Shown piece after piece: positions 12,001 through 22,801 of a stretch of 64,000 nucleotides of DNA. A program made the translations under genes and the position numbers. This DNA is from Trichopria drosophilae. Taxonomy: Eukaryota > Arthropoda > Insecta > Hymenoptera > Diapriidae. Where the stretch lies: contig CM059587.1 of the NCBI GenBank assembly GCA_030407085.1, positions 35,747,001 through 35,811,000 on the forward strand, written 5' to 3'. The notes below the pieces were generated by a model that was not told the origin of the DNA, searched no databases, and saw nothing but the letters and a program-made list of their open reading frames with translations. Every line of letters begins with the position of its first letter. The first letter of the stretch is position 1.

Positions 12001-15000
12001 AGCGGAACAATTCTACATTAAAAAAAAATTTTTTATTCCTGTAAAATTTGGTGCTTGGAGGTTTTCTTGTTCGCTGATTGCAAATATATAGTCAGATTTT
12101 AAAAATTTAGTAAAGCGGGTGCAATATAGTTAATGGAATTATTTAAAATAGATAGAATTCGCTTGTTATAATTTAGTACTTGTTGTGGAATTAAGCGCTA
12201 CTTTGGTAGAAATCAGTATATTGAATCTATTATCAAATTTATAAACGTGCTAAATAAATTTGACAAAGATTCACAAGTTTCTTCTTAAGTTTATAAAATT
12301 GTCCATCGTGACTAGTGGCCGATACTGGGGTGCACCTCGACAAACTGTAAAACAGACACTTCAAAAACCAGACATTTCAAAATGCACACATATTTTGAAG
12401 GTCAGTTTTTTGAAATCTCTGTTTTTTGAAATTTCTGTTTTTTTAAATGTCTGTTTTTGAATGTCGAGTTTTTGAAGTGTCCGTTTTATGATTTATCGTG
12501 TTTTTGAGGTGCGCCCCTATACTAGGCTTCGAGACCCTGTATCGCAAAGAAATTGGTACCTTCTGCCATGACGGCGCCAGGTATTTCACCCAAGAATTTT
12601 GCTAAAACGGTTTTTTCAGAACTGATGAAGAAAGTAGATACTTGAAATATACAGGTGCAGACATTCCTCACGAGGACAACAGAAAACATGTCCGTTGCCT
12701 GACGTCGCCCCAGATTACAGAAGGAATGTCATAGATATATTTCAAATTTCAAATATAGAATAGTAGTAATTTTCCAAGTCATATGGGACAACTTAGCTTG
12801 TCAGTGTGCTTATGCTACGATCCAATGTGAGATTCGCAATTCTTGGTTGAAAAACTCTTGTGTGACAAATTTGAAGAGTATCTTATCAATTTCACAATAC
12901 CCGATTGGAATTTATTTGATTTTTGTTGAAGAATTCACACATTTTTTATGATGGTACAGGTGGAAACAGTTGGATTTTTCATAAAAAATTGTGAATTTTT
13001 CTAACATTACAAGATATTAATTATAAAAATTAAAATTATATAGTAACAACATCATTGTTTGCCCATTAATATATGGAAATTATCACCCATTATTGAGTTT
13101 TCGAAATATCACTGTTACTTTGAAGTCTCCGTTCGAGGTCACTAAATGTATTTTTCAGAGTCTTTAAAATCCATTTTTGTCAGAATTTATCTGACATCTA
13201 GATTTTTTCTAGACGGGGAGTTTTCCTCGAGGAATGAAAAAAATAACAAATGGAAAAAATGATTGTCGAAGTTTCAGATTAACTATCATTTTGAACACCA
13301 TAATAACCTACAGAGTTTCAGACAAAAAATGATTTCATCGAGGAATATACTGTAATTTTTCAGAATTTTTTGTAAAGTTCGTTAATAAAATAAACTTCTG
13401 AAAATAAGACCAAAAATATCTGAAAAAACTCATAGTTTTTAAAATAAATTTTCATTGGCGACGCCATTTTATGGACGTTACAATAAAGTGGCGTAAATTA
13501 GTAAAAATTTGACTTAAAATTTTACTATTCCTGCGCCATCGTCCATCGTCCTAATAATTCGACTAAAATTTTCAAATTATTTGGAATTTTGTTTCAAATT
13601 TGGCGACATATTGGAATTCCTGTTGGCTTAAATTTTGACCTCGAAATATGGAGAAACGACCTCGAAAACTATTATGGAGTTATGTCGAAATTGTCTGAAA
13701 CTTTCGTCATTCAAGTATTCGTTTAAATAAAAGTAAAACTAGACTGGCCTGAGCTCTTGGGCGTTAATGGGTTAAGTATCTTTTTAAAAGTTTCTAGCGT
13801 CGTTAGTAATTGTATTTAAATCCTCGACAACTCTTATAGACAGTAAAATTGGTATATACTGTTTATTTAAATGTGCTTCTTATCTAAATAAATATAAATT
13901 ACCTTGGATAAACAATGGTTACATATAAAAAAGGTTTCTCTGCTGAACTCAGAAATCATATTGAATTTTAAATTTTCAAAATCTAAATTACTCTCGGGGA
14001 CTCGACAACTTCGTAAAATGATATACTAACCTTGAAAGTATAAAAAGGAATTGTAATAAGCAGACATTTTGATACCACGTAGCTAGAAAAAAATAGTTCT
14101 TTTGTATGATCAATTACTGAAAATTTGGTTCTTATTTATCAATCGGTATAATTTCCTTCTCACTTGCGTTTAAAAAGAGATAATGCTTGCGCTACCTATC
14201 GATACCAATCGATAATAGCAGTTGTTACAATTTTATTTCCGTTAACAAATATTTCGCCTACCGACAAATCTAAAAGTGAAGAAAAAAGGAAAGGTTAGAT
14301 ATAATTTTTGTTAATATTTTTTTATAGAGAATCATTAGGAAGATCCCAAAAGTTAACCACGGCAGCGTAAAAAATTCGTAGACTTGGACCGATTACGGTT
14401 AAATAGCAATTTATGTCTAACAGAAAGCCAATTTTCATATTTATCATCAGCCACTCAGTACAATTCCTAAAATTTATAATCTTCTTTCTCTCCTTACTTT
14501 GGTAATTTGTTTATTACTAGTAATAATGCGTTTTCTGAATGCATGGCTAGTTAACTATTCTTAAGTAGTTTCTTAAATAGTTTCAGCACTTAATTTAAAA
14601 TGTTAACACTAAATAAAGAAAACAAGGCGCGGTAAACATTCATTTTTAACATTACTTTTTAGTATTGAGTATTTTATAAAATCCTTCTTCTATTCTCCCT
14701 TAAAAAGTACTGACAAGTTTGGTACTGATTTGCAACCTTAAACCTTCAAACTTTACTTGCAACAAACTTTAAAGTCTATCCATAATATAACATGATGTTA
14801 ACTTCAGAAACACTTTATTGACATAAGGTTATTCGTTTAATAATCAATTGATTTATTTACGTTTATCGCCGCTAGGTGCGATCACAGCCATTGCTACTAC
14901 GTTTGGCTCTCGGTATACAAATGGCTTTTGAATTAGTATATCTTACACTATGCAGAGAAAATATACAGCACATTTTAGGTGAGCAAAGACTAGTAATCAA

Positions 15001-18000
15001 CCCTACAACTATGAAATTCGCGACTAAATTTTGATCGTTCGAGATCATTGCAAATTGGGCGATTTGAAAACGAAATTTTGCGATTTTTGTGCGACTTTCT
15101 GATTTTCACTTGATAATATATTGCGTGTCATATCTTAGGTCTTTAAAAATGTTCAGTTATACAAATGGGGTGTTTCCTACCAAATGGTCCTCTTTTATCA
15201 AAAGAAAAAATATTCTTATGTTTTGTTGAGTATGCGAAATCTTTTATGATTGACAATTAATGGCACAAACAGCAATATGTCATATTTGGCTCTTATCTAG
15301 CTTCAATTATTTAAATAGGATTGCTATAAGAAAACGAACTATTTTCAGCTCCAGATTTTGTAGATTTTTGAATGCGCTTTCTCATGAAAATATTCATTAA
15401 AAATTGTATACATAAATAATGGCTAATAAACAGAAAAGAAACTTTTTTTTTTCAATTTTTTAAAAACCCTTTTTAAAACTCTGAAAAAATGTCAAGGACA
15501 CAATTTTGTTTACTCTAAAACAACTGGTATATTTAAAAATATGTACAGAATATCATAAGTACCCGAAAAAAATGAATTTTCAACAATCTACTGAAAAGAA
15601 GACCCCGGAAATGTACATAAAATAAAATTATCCAGGGGCATCTTACTCTCTACAATCAAAATTTATTATCTCCGCTTATAGTTATCACAAAAATATTTTT
15701 TTTTTCATTTTCAAGGTAATTAAGCGCGTTTTTACAAAGAATTATTCAAATAATGGCAGTTCCTGAAAAACTTGAACATCAATCTGAAAAAACTAAAGAA
15801 AATCGAGCGGATTAAAAGAAGTATCAAATGTGATAATAAGTGTTATGAAATCAGTATGAAAATTCTATAAGTATACAGTTGTACACATAAACCCGACAAA
15901 TCAAAAACTCAAAAAATTTCGCTTGTCTAAGGGGATAACATAAATTCGATAATGATTCACATGTTAATATAACCATCGAGTTTTATAAAAGTTTCTCAAC
16001 CTCCACTTAATATTACAACCCTACACACGTCACCGATTCAGTTTTTTGTAACAATTCTACGAGACATTAATAATAAATAAATTTCCCGCTGTACTCTTGA
16101 ATGGAGTTTCATGAATAACTAGAAGAAAAAAGAGATTCTATATTGGCGACAAAAATAAAAAACAAAACGATACTAAAAACCGATAAAATGCGTTTAAAAG
16201 ACCCTTAATACGGGCTTTTAATTCTTGTCTTTGTCGAGTAAACGCGCATAAAGTTTGAAGCTATAGAACAAAGAAGTTCGCGGTACGGTGAATCGGGTGA
16301 TTTTTTTAGCCTTTAGTAGTAGGTAAAGCTGAATTACGACTCACAACAATGATACTTCACCAATAAATCCGTAACTCCATCTTCTCTCCCTTAACACCTG
16401 TTGGATCAGCTTCAGTATTATACGATTCAGTATTTACTATTACATCAAAGTTCTATCAATCATTCCGGCATCGACTGATGCAGTTAATTAATTGATTTTC
16501 AACCCCTCTTTGCCCGCATCTACCGTTATTCTGCTCTCTTTCCGCATACGTCGGGAAACAGAGTTACAAGATAAAACTGTAGGACAGGGCATTGTACACG
16601 TTGCTCGCGACATACGGGTTTTTCAACTTTGTCGAATTTGCTCCACATTTTTTTCTAAAGCTATATTGTTCGTATTTTATTTTCTACGATGAATACATTA
16701 ACGTTCATATGCATAAATTCAAAAAATCCAAGAAAACGAAAATTTTTATATTTCAAAATTTTTTTTCATATGTACCTTAATACTAAAAACATCGAAAAAA
16801 CGATGGTGTTTTTCGCTTATTTCCAAACATTTTGAAAATTTCGAAAAATGTTTTTTTTTTAGTAAGTAAACATTTGGGAAATATGGCAATTAGATTTGTC
16901 ATTTGCAATTAGTTCGCACGTTCTCCGCATTGAGTCGTATGTGTTTTTTTCTGTTACCCGCTTAATTATTGTAGTTACGGATTTTACATATGTATTCACA
17001 ATTCCTCTAAAATATGGTTTAGATAGGTTAGGTTAATTGGGGATTTAGGGAGAGGGTGGAGCCCCTAGAAAAATCGGTCTTCAATGATGATATAATCGCT
17101 TGTACCCATTACTTCATTTCCCAACCAAATGCACAAATCATCGAACATGAAGCAGTGTTACATGTGCTACATTATGAAAGGGGATGCGCCAAGCCGATTA
17201 TTCTGATGTCCATTCTACTTTTACGGTATTACCGTTATTATTATGAAGTAAATGCATCAGACCTTTTTGCAGCTAATTTCATGCTCTAATTCAATGGAAA
17301 TAAATAAGAAAAACCGTGATTTTTTCATGGTATTTTCTATTTTATCATGAAAATTGCCTATGTCTTACGTTTCACTATGGTATTCGACTTCAAAATAGGT
17401 TAGAAAAATAGGTGAGAAAACATAAATTTAAAAAAATATTAGTTGTGGGCATCTCCTTTTCAGAAGTATATCCAAATTTTGTTTCTGGACCCCAAAAGTG
17501 ACAATAAAAAGAAAAGTTGTAAACTAGGACGCAATAACTCGAAAGTAGGTGTAAAAAGTGTAAGTGACAAACCAAAGACTAGAAGGTATCGTAGTTGTTG
17601 ATACGACGAGCGTAATTTCCATCAGCCGACAAAAGTTTTGGATCTGCAAGTAGAAAGTTTAGCTGAAAGAAAAACAGACCTATAGAGCATCTCAGATTCT
17701 TGCCTAACAGAGCGGGTGAAAGAGAGAGGAATCGAGAGAGACGGAGGGAAACTTGGCGAAACTACGTCTTCGTTTAATAAGTAGAATTTGTTCCGAACTG
17801 AGGTGGAGGTAGAGGAGCGAAAACTTTCTCCTTCTTCGAAAACTATACCGACCGAAAAACGGGACGACTCGTCAACGCGTAACGGGTACAATGCTCCGGG
17901 TCGTTACAGTTTTCCCCGGTAACCCCCCGCACACTTGGGGAGCATCATTATTACCGAGCTCGTTGTCATCGACATTGCGCGATAACTCGTGCAGGAGAGC

Positions 18001-21000
18001 AATACTTTCCAGCTGATGAAGTCGTTATCTTCCTGAAGTTACGGGAAAGGTTGCTCGCGGAGCGAAACAGCTGAAGGAGTCGGGGTGGGTGACTCTCTCC
18101 TCCGTACACCCGGGTGGTGGCGTACATGCTCAGCGATACACATCACACCTGAGAGCATCCCTTGGAAGTAGACGGGAAATTCATGTGTCTGTGTGTTGTG
18201 GGTGTGTTTTCTTGTACGTGTGTGTGTGGGCACGAATGGCGTATCCGCACACCCACACGGCCGAGCGCGCATAATACCTCGAGCAGCAGGTCTCGCAAGA
18301 AAGATTCCCGAAGCCGGATAAACGTCTGCGTGTAAAAGGGATGCAAGGCTCGCGGTTGTCGGGAATGCGAGAAGAACCTACATCGTGGGGAGGCTTCACC
18401 CTCATCTCCCTTCCCCTTGGCGTCCTCCCGCATATTGTGAAGGGACCTGGGGTAGGGGAGGTGGTAACTATAATGAGTACCGGCCGCGTGGGTTAGTCTC
18501 ACAGAGGGTGGTTGGTTGAGGAAAGCGAGTGTGGGAAAAGCTTCCCCATCCACCTGGTGCTCTTTCCACTCGGCGCCACCGACATCATCCCCCTCGTTCT
18601 GGGGAGACCGGAGGTTCCAGGAGTAGGAGGTTTCGGATCTGGAATGGGGAAGGAGAGTGGCGGGGCTGGAGGCCAAACGGGGTGCTTCTGGGGAGTAAAA
18701 AGGGAACTAGGCAGCCTGGTTAGGCGGAGGGACAACGGGGAAGGGTGTTGCACGCCTATTCGCTCGATAGCAGCTTACACTCTGTACACGTTCACTACCA
18801 TCTTGGCATTTCGTGCCATATCTTCCGGTTGGTAGGTTTGTTGACCTGGGATGAATAAACGTATAAGCACCGGCATATGCCGATCGAGCATTTCGATCTT
18901 AATCGAGATCGATCACTATTTGCGGAGAGCCGTTGTTGAATTCCGAACTAAATGGTATTATAGTCCCAGGGACAATCACCTTGTAGGTGGTTTCCTCATA
19001 CGCATTTTGTTTGGTCAGCATTCTTTTGGTCAAGACCCTAACATTTGCAAAAAAGGGCGAAGGTTGATTTTCCAGGCGCGGTCCTGGTACACGGAATGTA
19101 GCATCGATTTTGACCTAGCGCTACGTTACGTCGGGCACGCAGTGGACGAACATACATACCCAACATGTATATACACAGGGGATGATGGATTCAAGCTCCC
19201 ACGAACAGAAAATTAGAAAGCAATGACTCTATCTGGGTCATCGCTTGAACATGGTGGGCAACTCTTTTCATTTCTTTTTAACCTATTAGCTGCCGGTTTT
19301 GGAGGCGTTGACGTAACCCTGTAAAAATTTGTGTGAATTCAGCTTTGGCCATGATGTAATTTCCTCCCTGTTTGCGCAACGCCGTATTGTTGTAATCAAT
19401 GCTATGTTACAAAACGAAGACTTTCCGAAGTATATTTCATGGCATGAAATAAGCACGAGGTTAAAACTGGTCAAGAAAGTTTTGCGAAGAAAATATAATG
19501 CTACCTGTCAGAACCAAGTCATGACGGTATGTTAAAAAAAACAAATTTCCTTCGCGAACAGGAAGAAAGTTAGGCGAGGTCAGTGTTTTCAGAAGGTCGA
19601 GGTGCCTGCGAGAAACTTTTTTCTATCAGTAGTTCGTCTTTTCCCGGCTACTTCTTCCAGCCGTGGATGGAGCGCAGTTGAAAGGAGGGTGAAAGAGACG
19701 CTTTAGAGTGGGGACAGAGAAGGAGGGGGGTTCCAAGATGAAAACATAATCTCCTTTTGCGTCTATATGTATATTTCATTTATAGATCTATCCTGCTCTC
19801 ATTCTCAATCTCTTCCCTTTCCCTTTATATCGTTTAACTTTGTTCAGAAGTTGTCGCACAAGGTCGTAGGTTCATACTAGGTCGCTCGCCCAGTAAGAGA
19901 TTCCACCTCGGAATAAATTTCAAGAAGAAAAACTCTTTTAATTCCATTCTGGGAAATATTCGATTTTGACATTGAATTTTTAGCGTTGCGTTAGGACTTC
20001 GATCGGCCATCTTTTCAATAATCATAATTGATTTTTTGGCTGGTATTGTTTAAATTCTGATTTTTACATGCATAAACATTATATTGTTATGATTTTATGT
20101 GAAACATGTTTAAATTATAATTATAAATAAATTAATTATGTAAATTTGATTGTATATTTGACACAAATCTAAAATTGTTTTTCAGGGAAATGTTTACATT
20201 TAAGTGGGCTCACACCAGAGCCATTGACAGCCGATGATGACTACAAACTTTTGCGCCTCGGTATCGGGTTCACTAATATGGTGGCACGTGCTACAAAAGG
20301 CAGTGCCGATCTTACACGAAAGGAAATCAAAGAAGGTTAGTTGGAAGTTTAAAGTTTTTCCTTGAGATTGAACTCGAAACGGTTTCCATAAAATCAGTGT
20401 TTCAATTGTCAACACATCATGTAAAAGTGGTTCAATGAGATGATTATTGGTCAAGGATTGACAGTAAATACTGCAATTCGAAATAATTACATTGATATTT
20501 ACTAAGTTCTTTAAACAACAGCATTTGAAAAATCACGAAAGGTACACAAATAAAGAATTTAATTCGAATAATTAATTGGATTTCAGGAAGCCACGTGCTG
20601 TTAGAGAAGTTACGAAAGTACAAACCTAAAATCGCTGTTTTCAACGGCAAGCTTATCTACGAAGTATTTTCGGGGAAAAAAGAGTTTGGTTTCGGGAGGC
20701 AACCTAATCTCGTCGACGGTACTAACACGGTAAGTTAGCGAGTCGCGGTAATGACTTTACGCTTGGAATTTTTGCCGTTTTACACACGAACACATACGCT
20801 CAATCGTTGGCGTACACAGAAGTATCGTTTTAAACCCACACTGCGTTTAATTAATACATTCAATAATTTCACAACATTGAGAAAAATACGAAATATTTTG
20901 TTGTTGTTTATAGTTAAATAATTAAATTTAAATTTTTTATATTTCAGTACATGTGGGTTATGCCATCAAGTAGCGCGCGATGCGCTCAACTACCACGCGC

Positions 21001-22801
21001 CGCGGACAAGGTTCCGTACTACGCGGCCCTGAAGAAGTTCCGAGATTACCTGAATGGGACGATCTCACATCTGGACGAGTCCGATATCGTCTTCGCCGAT
21101 TCGAAATTGAAAAGGCGCGAACTCGACGCGTTAGAAGACAAAAAGCCGATATTCGCCGATGATCTGATGGACGGCGAATGCCGGTTGGTGGACGGGACTC
21201 TGGTGAAACAAGAGCCCGGTTTGATCCCAGGGAAGAAAAAACGCGGAAGGCCGAAAAAGATCAAGAATCCCGAGGATCAACCGCCACCAGATCCGGAGAA
21301 AATGGACGGAAATGGTGAGGTGATTAAGAAACGTCGTGGAAGGCCGAAGAAAATTCACCTTCAACAGAAGCAACAGGAAAGGGAAGCTAAGGAGCGTGAA
21401 CAGCAGCAACAACATCAACAACATCACATGGTACACTTGAACGATGGTTACGCGGGTGTTCCGAATTGTTTTTCACCACCAATGATGTCCCCGCCAAAAC
21501 CTTTTCCTCACATGGCACCGTACCCGCAATCTATGGGAGATTCTGGTTATTTCGGCCAAGCGTTGAACGACAGTCCGTTTAACATGAACTCCAAACAAAG
21601 TCCCGTGCATATGCAACATTACAGTCAAAGTCCGAAATCAATGTCGTTATCGTTCACGCACTCGGATCTGTCCTCGGAAATCAACACGGCTATTTCTTCG
21701 GAAAATAATTTAGATCCTTCGCCATTGACATCGCCGAGCATAGAACATCCTGATTTTGAACCACCCAGCAGTATATCGCAGCAAAATTTGAGCAACGATC
21801 ACAGGTCGTACAATCCGGCGAATGCGGTGGACGGACATCATGGGAGTCCGGGAACACCATCACACTCTAGTTACGCCAGCTATATGACGTATCACGAACA
21901 TACACCGGATGCGCATAATCAACATCCCCATCAGTCGACACCGACGCCCTTGAGTCAAGACGAACATTCTCATCACTCGCACCAGACGCCGCCGCACACG
22001 CATCCGCAAACTCCAACGCACTCGTCAATGTCCCCACATCCCCTTGACCAGTATGGAATGAAGAGGTCAGGCCAGGACGTGGCTTCGAAGAGTCTGAGCG
22101 ATCTTGAATCCCTGGTTGATCAGATTCCCAGCATAACGGACGGAGGAGGTCAACGACTTCATCACGGACATCCTGGGATGCCGGATGAGTCGATGGGCGA
22201 AAAGATAGAGGGACATCATCAATCATACATGTCTGGATACCCTGGTTCGGGGATGTCCAACTACAGTCCACCGCTTTCGAATACTGGATCTGGTATCTAC
22301 CCTCCGTCGGGGGAAAATTACGGGGCAATATACGGCGGAAACGGGCGTCAGGATCAGCAGCAGCAACTGCAGCATAGCAAATCTTACACAGTGGAGAATC
22401 TGGCGTCGAGCAATTACACGCCCAGCATGAACCATCCTGGAAACTCGTATCCGAACATCATTCCGAGCCCGCATTATCCGGTGCCGATGGGCTCGACGAA
22501 CGGTTACCTCTTTGGTGGCTTAGAATCTAGTCTGATGCAACGAACATATAATATGGGCGGGATGAGCGGTATTCATCCTTCTTTGAGTCACATGACGAAC
22601 CCGTATTCGTACAACGGCTCGTATTCGAGTTCCTTCGACGCCTATCCCACGCCGCCCGCCGGTATTCACGCGCCCAGTCCGAGTTATCAAAGCTACGGGT
22701 CGCCTGGTAGCGCAAACCCCGGAAGCCCTACGCCACCATCCTCGTACCTCCCCGGAACCCCCCACAGGCCACCCATCGACCTCGCCTACGATGGAGTATG
22801 A
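6013..22801 (+). CDS. TDG: Thymine DNA glycosylase (TDG/Thd1), 5'-incomplete, four visible coding exons
   Basis: Coding exons are 6013-6082, 20186-20335, 20587-20729 and 20948-22801. They join in frame with GT-AG junctions and give 738 visible residues. The family excises thymine or uracil from G mismatches and 5-formyl/5-carboxylcytosine, working in base excision repair and active demethylation in the nucleus. Seen directly: IGINPG with the catalytic-type Asn (codon 6022-6024), [39 protein letters not shown], and [14 protein letters not shown] (20960-21001). This is the full run of family motifs, so the glycosylase core looks intact from GINPG onward. The N-terminus and start codon lie upstream of the window: I found no exon ending in a (L)DIVI-type strand in 1-6012. 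After the core come an SUMO-type VKQE (21203-21214), two RGRPKK AT-hooks and a disordered tail of about 480 residues. Vertebrate TDG is about 410 residues in total, so this C-terminal extension is long; the Drosophila protein is also very long. Confidence 0.95.
7000..7850. promoter_or_regulatory. GC-richer island in the TDG intron; possible internal promoter with a spliced first exon
   Basis: G-rich sequence with GTGTGT tracts stands out from AT-rich surroundings. It has the word ACTATAATGAGT at 7340-7351, shared with the island near 18.47 kb. Downstream an open frame at 7635-7757 ([16 protein letters not shown]...) ends exactly at CAG|GTGAGTGAG, a strong donor. The phase (0) does not fit the next TDG exon: splicing to 20186 would meet TAA after five codons. 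If transcribed, it is therefore a 5'UTR or non-coding exon. I do not support a protein here. Confidence 0.3.
7851..8879. other. Intronic AT-rich sequence, nothing recognised
   Basis: No exon, RNA gene or clear repeat found. Confidence 0.6.
8880..9420. repeat. Interspersed repeat, family 2 (copy A)
   Basis: This segment shares an ordered series of words with 58195-58700: AATCCTTTAA, AGCATCGTTTTAT, TCCGA-TAG, AATACTGAAAAAAA, CTTCTAACCT and AGAAACGT, at similar spacing. The two are diverged direct copies of one repeat 49 kb apart. Both continue into sequence with AAAATGG-type words. No open frame is preserved. Confidence 0.7.
9421..11640. other. Intronic AT-rich sequence, nothing recognised
   Basis: There are only short homopolymer runs, and no exon or RNA gene was found. 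Confidence 0.6.
11700..12130. repeat. Interspersed repeat, family 1 (several partial copies)
   Basis: Three partial copies of the same block occur in a row: GGTCGCCGAATCTGAATCC near 11721, GGTCGAATCTGGTGG with TTCAAAATGGCGG near 11950-11992, and TCGCTGATTGC with AGTCAGATTTT near 12071-12100. The block resembles the arms of the foldback at 2475-2660 and the copy near 44364. Confidence 0.6.
12323..12521. mobile_element. Palindromic MITE, TA-flanked (Tc1/mariner-like)
   Basis: Inverted ends CTGGGGTGCACCTC (from 12325) and GAGGTGCGCCCCTA (ending 12519) are flanked by TA on both sides (12323-12324 and 12520-12521). Complementarity extends inward through ACAGACACTTCAAAAAC against GTTTTTGAAGTGTCCGTTTT-type sequence, so nearly the whole 195 bp folds back. 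There is no transposase. A TA duplication is typical of Tc1/mariner. Confidence 0.7.
12526..17600. other. Intronic AT-rich sequence, nothing recognised
   Basis: Long AT-rich stretch with short closed frames and homopolymer runs. No exon, RNA gene or strong inverted repeat was seen. Confidence 0.55.
17600..19250. promoter_or_regulatory. Second GC-richer island in the TDG intron; possible regulatory region
   Basis: Composition rises sharply relative to both flanks, with GTGTGT/GAGAGG tracts. It carries ACTATAATGAGT at 18467-18478, shared with the island at 7.3 kb. Several open frames overlap on both strands (for example 18851-19216 plus and 18143-18676 minus), but none shows a domain and their existence follows from high GC content. 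An alternative TDG promoter is possible, 1-2 kb upstream of the exon at 20186. Confidence 0.3.
20186..20335 (+). CDS. TDG: TDG core exon 2 of those visible
   Basis: The exon starts after TTTTTCAG and ends at GAAG|GTTAGT. Read in the phase set by the 6013 exon it gives (W)[19 protein letters not shown], then [20 protein letters not shown] and KEIKE. These match the region of TDG that follows the GNHFW motif, including the GFTNMV motif. It ends one base into a Gly codon completed at 20587. Confidence 0.95.
20587..20729 (+). CDS. TDG: TDG core exon 3 of those visible
   Basis: The exon lies between TTTCAG and ACG|GTAAGT. It encodes (G)[36 protein letters not shown] and [19 protein letters not shown] is the family's central strand-loop motif. 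It ends in phase 0 and joins the exon at 20948 as [12 protein letters not shown]. Confidence 0.95.
20948..22801 (+). CDS. TDG: TDG last coding exon: end of glycosylase core, AT-hooks and disordered tail
   Basis: It begins TAC ATG TGG after TTTCAG, and the open frame runs to TGA at 22799-22801. It completes the core with the [17 protein letters not shown]-insertion loop and [15 protein letters not shown] helix. The M at 20951 is internal, not a start. AT-hooks RGRPKK are at 21242-21259 and 21335-21352. [20 protein letters not shown] stretch follows, then a tail rich in His, Ser, Pro, Gln and Gly with many S/T-P dipeptides, ending in LAYDGV. Third codon positions are GC-richer than the surroundings. 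Confidence 0.95.
   Translation, partial: YMWVMPSSSARCAQLPRAADKVPYYAALKKFRDYLNGTISHLDESDIVFADSKLKRRELDALEDKKPIFADDLMDGECRLVDGTLVKQEPGLIPGKKKRGRPKKIKNPEDQPPPDPEKMDGNGEVIKKRRGRPKKIHLQQKQQEREAKEREQQQQHQQHHMVHLNDGYAGVPNCFSPPMMSPPKPFPHMAPYPQSMGDSGYFGQALNDSPFNMNSKQSPVHMQHYSQSPKSMSLSFTHSDLSSEINTAISSENNLDPSPLTSPSIEHPDFEPPSSISQQNLSNDHRSYNPANAVDGHHGSPGTPSHSSYASYMTYHEHTPDAHNQHPHQSTPTPLSQDEHSHHSHQTPPHTHPQTPTHSSMSPHPLDQYGMKRSGQDVASKSLSDLESLVDQIPSITDGGGQRLHHGHPGMPDESMGEKIEGHHQSYMSGYPGSGMSNYSPPLSNTGSGIYPPSGENYGAIYGGNGRQDQQQQLQHSKSYTVENLASSNYTPSMNHPGNSYPNIIPSPHYPVPMGSTNGYLFGGLESSLMQRTYNMGGMSGIHPSLSHMTNPYSYNGSYSSSFDAYPTPPAGIHAPSPSYQSYGSPGSANPGSPTPPSSYLPGTPHRPPIDLAYDGV

Larger units (their letters stand above)
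6083..20185 (+). other. 14.1-kb intron of TDG
   Basis: The donor is GTAAGT at 6083 and the acceptor TTTTTCAG ends at 20185. Most of it is AT-rich and without gene signal. Exceptions are two GC-richer islands (about 7000-7850 and 17600-19250), members of two interspersed repeat families, and a TA-flanked MITE at 12325-12519. No nested gene could be supported. Confidence 0.9.

Noticed and set aside
18143..18676. 177-codon minus-strand frame and overlapping plus-strand frames in the second GC island
   Set aside because: Several frames are open at once because stops are rare in GC-rich sequence. None has a recognisable domain.
18851..19216. 121-codon plus-strand frame before the TDG core exons
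   Set aside because: It has no similarity to TDG N-termini and no donor that would keep frame with 20186.
21867..22328. 153-codon minus-strand frame within the TDG last exon
   Set aside because: Shadow of the GC-rich plus-strand coding sequence. The plus frame has family motifs.
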